A program made the position numbers and the translations under genes. A stretch of DNA of 64,000 nucleotides. It comes from Anthopleura xanthogrammica. Lineage: Eukaryota; Cnidaria; Anthozoa; Actiniaria; Actiniidae. The first letter of the stretch is position 1. Every line of letters starts with the position of its first letter. This document shows positions 62,601-64,000 of this stretch, piece after piece. Below the pieces are notes generated by a model. The model had not been told where the DNA came from and did not search any database. It was given only the letters and a program-made list of their open reading frames with translations. Where the stretch lies: NCBI GenBank assembly GCA_964019055.1, contig CAXHSA010000004.1, positions 1 to 64,000 of the forward strand, written 5' to 3'.

Positions 62601-63923
62601 TCACGCCGTCAGCGAAAAACCTGGTTTTGAGAGCCAAAATAGCCATTTTTCAGTTTTTGGGGCTAAAAAGGTTTTTTTCCCAGCAAAACAGTGTTTTGGA
62701 CATCGAAAATGTGCTTTACTCGGCCAAAGGGTGCGTTTAGCAGTGAAAACGTCGTGTTTGGACCAAGAGAAAATTCTCAGCAAAATTCCAATTTGGTCAG
62801 CAAAAAACAGTTTTTTTGACCAAAAAGCACCTATTCTCAGCCAAAACCCCATTTTTTTTCGCCAAAAAGTCGTGTTTTTATCTCAAGAGGTATTTTCAGG
62901 AGCAAAAAGTGGGGGTTTCAGCCAACCGGTCACGCCGTCAGCGAAAAACCTGGTTTTGAGAGCCAAAATAGCCATTTTTCAGTTTTTGGGGCTAAAAAGG
63001 TTTTTTTCCCAGCAAAACAGTGTTTTGGACACCGAAAATGTGCTTTTCTCGGCCAAAGGGTGCGTTTAGCAGTGAAAACGTCGTGTTTGGACCAAGAGAA
63101 AATTCTCAGCAAAATTCCAATTTGGTCAGCAAAAAACAGTTTTTTTGACCAAAAAGCACCTATTCTCAGCCAAAACCCCATTTTTTTTCGCCAAAAAGTC
63201 GTGTTTTTATCTCAAGAGGTATTTTCAGGAGCAAAAAGTGGGGGTTTCAGCCAACTGGTCACGCCGTCAGCGAAAAACCTGGTTTTGAGAGCCAAAATAG
63301 CCATTTTTCAGTTTTGGGGGCTAAAAAGGTTTTTTTCCCAGCAAAACAGTGTTTTGGACACCGAAAATGTGCTTTTCTCGGCCAAAGGGTGCGTTTAGCA
63401 GTGAAAACGTCGTGTTTGGACCAAGAGAAAATTCTCAGCAAAATTCCAATTTGGTCAGCAAAAAACAGTTTTTTTGACCAAAAAGCACCTATTCTCAGCC
63501 AAAACCCCATTTTTTTTCGCCAAAAAGTCGTGTTTTTATCTCAAGAGGTATTTTCAGGAGCAAAAAGTGGGGGTTTCAGCCAACCGGTCACGCCGTCAGC
63601 GAAAAACCTGGTTTTGAGAGCCAAAATAGCCATTTTTCAGTTTTTGGGGCTAAAAAGGTTTTTTTCCCAGCAAAACAGTGTTTTGGACACCGAAAATGTG
63701 CTTTTCTCGGCCAAAGGGTGCGTTTAGCAGTGAAAACGTCGTGTTTGGACCAAGAGAAAATTCTCAGCAAAATTCCAATTTGGTCAGCAAAAAACAGTTT
63801 TTTTGACCAAAAAGCACCTATTCTCAGCCAAAACCCCATTTTTTTTCGCCAAAAAGTCGTGTTTTTATCTCAAGAGGTATTTTCAGGAGCAAAAAGTGGG
63901 GGTTTCAGCCAACCGGTCACGCC

Positions 63924-64000
63924 GTCAGCGAAAAACCTGGTTTTGAGAGCCAAAATAGCCATTTTTCAGTTTTTGGGGCTAAAAAGGTTTTTTTCCCAGC
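63924..64000 (+). repeat. Partial satellite B monomer at the window end
   Basis: The first 77 bp of a 192nd monomer run from gtcagcg to tttcccagc with no variant. The array therefore continues beyond the window, and its right border is not visible. Confidence 0.95.

Larger units (their letters stand above)
1021..64000 (+). repeat. Satellite B: 329-bp tandem repeat array, 191 full copies
   Basis: Monomers start at gtcagcg, first at 1022 and last at 63924, giving 191 complete copies and 77 bp of a 192nd. All face the same way. The distance 1022 to 63924 is 191 x 329 plus 63 bp. That excess is explained by three 20-bp duplications and a net +3 of single-base changes in T- or A-runs. Most monomers differ from the consensus at zero to a few positions. 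Recurrent variants include ccatttgttttcg, gagggatttt, aaaagcccat, gttttttcccc, cctgcttttg, gcccaaatag and caccgagaat. They recur in separated monomers, which indicates exchange along the array. No transposon, inversion or foreign sequence interrupts it. The 329-bp period is not a multiple of three, so reading frame is lost at every monomer boundary. The family is not one I recognise. Confidence 0.98.

Noticed and set aside
1145..63839. About 190 plus-strand open frames of 112 codons and a similar number of minus-strand frames of 83 codons
   Set aside because: They recur once per monomer on both strands and overlap each other. The plus frames start at GTG, and each frame ends because the 329-bp period shifts it. 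Variants include stops with no sign of avoidance, and no known domain is seen.
1021..64000. CRISPR array
   Set aside because: The period is 329 bp with no unique spacers; the entire unit is repeated.
1021..64000. Coding minisatellite (repeat protein gene)
   Set aside because: The period is not a multiple of three and no frame stays open across ordinary monomers.
1021..64000. CENP-B box in the 329-bp monomer
   Set aside because: I compared the monomer with the TTCG....A..CGGG core on both strands and found no match. A centromeric role is still possible but has no motif support.
1..64000. Transposon ends, terminal repeats or reverse transcriptase
   Set aside because: There are no target-site duplications, terminal inverted repeats, poly-A tails or enzyme-coding frames. 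The A12 tracts at 14738 and 15726 are length-neutral and not insertion tails.
1..64000. Telomeric repeats, rRNA, tRNA or 5S genes
   Set aside because: No telomere-type short repeat and no conserved RNA gene sequence or A/B box arrangement was seen. T-runs of 7-8 bases would also end RNA polymerase III transcripts several times per monomer.

Overview
The whole 64 kb window is tandem satellite DNA. I found no gene, RNA gene, transposon or CRISPR array on either strand. A pure satellite block this long points to a eukaryotic heterochromatic region (pericentromeric, centromeric or subtelomeric) assembled from long reads. The species cannot be told from the sequence. The main satellite is about 41% G+C by hand count of one monomer, and its CpG content is only mildly below expectation.

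Layout. Positions 1-1021 hold the right edge of satellite A: six complete 148-bp monomers and a seventh cut after 133 bp, with no length variation. Odd and even monomers differ in a consistent way, so the working unit looks like a 296-bp dimer. Several monomers carry a 12-bp palindromic element matching the NRF-1/Ewg consensus. At 1021/1022 satellite A stops abruptly and satellite B begins. Satellite B runs to the end of the window: 191 complete 329-bp monomers (1022-63923) plus 77 bp of another. Over 190 monomer periods the summed length deviation is +63 bp. I can account for all of it: three 20-bp duplications and 1-bp changes in homopolymer runs.

Inside the 329-bp monomer lies a second level of order. 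It consists of about sixteen degenerate modules averaging 20.6 bp (roughly gcc-AAAA-n6-TTTT-ca). As a result A-tracts and T-tracts alternate about every 10 bp, the DNA helical repeat, over about 300 bp. Only an 18-bp GC-rich segment containing ACCGGT breaks the pattern. This predicts strongly curved DNA, and 329 bp would fit two nucleosomes. The only non-homopolymer indel in the array is an exact one-module (20-bp) duplication, present in three monomers.

Above the monomer level there is no single higher-order repeat. The array is a patchwork of local duplications, each shown by shared rare variants at a constant spacing: single monomers (328 bp), dimers (658), tetramers (1315 and 1316), a pentamer (1645), blocks 11-12 monomers apart (3619, 3945, 3992), and one block repeated 56,652 bp away near the other end of the window. 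Between these are stretches with no visible variant, such as 17557-19774. The picture fits ongoing unequal exchange and conversion in a young, efficiently homogenised array. The long open frames on both strands are by-products of the repeat and are not annotated as genes.
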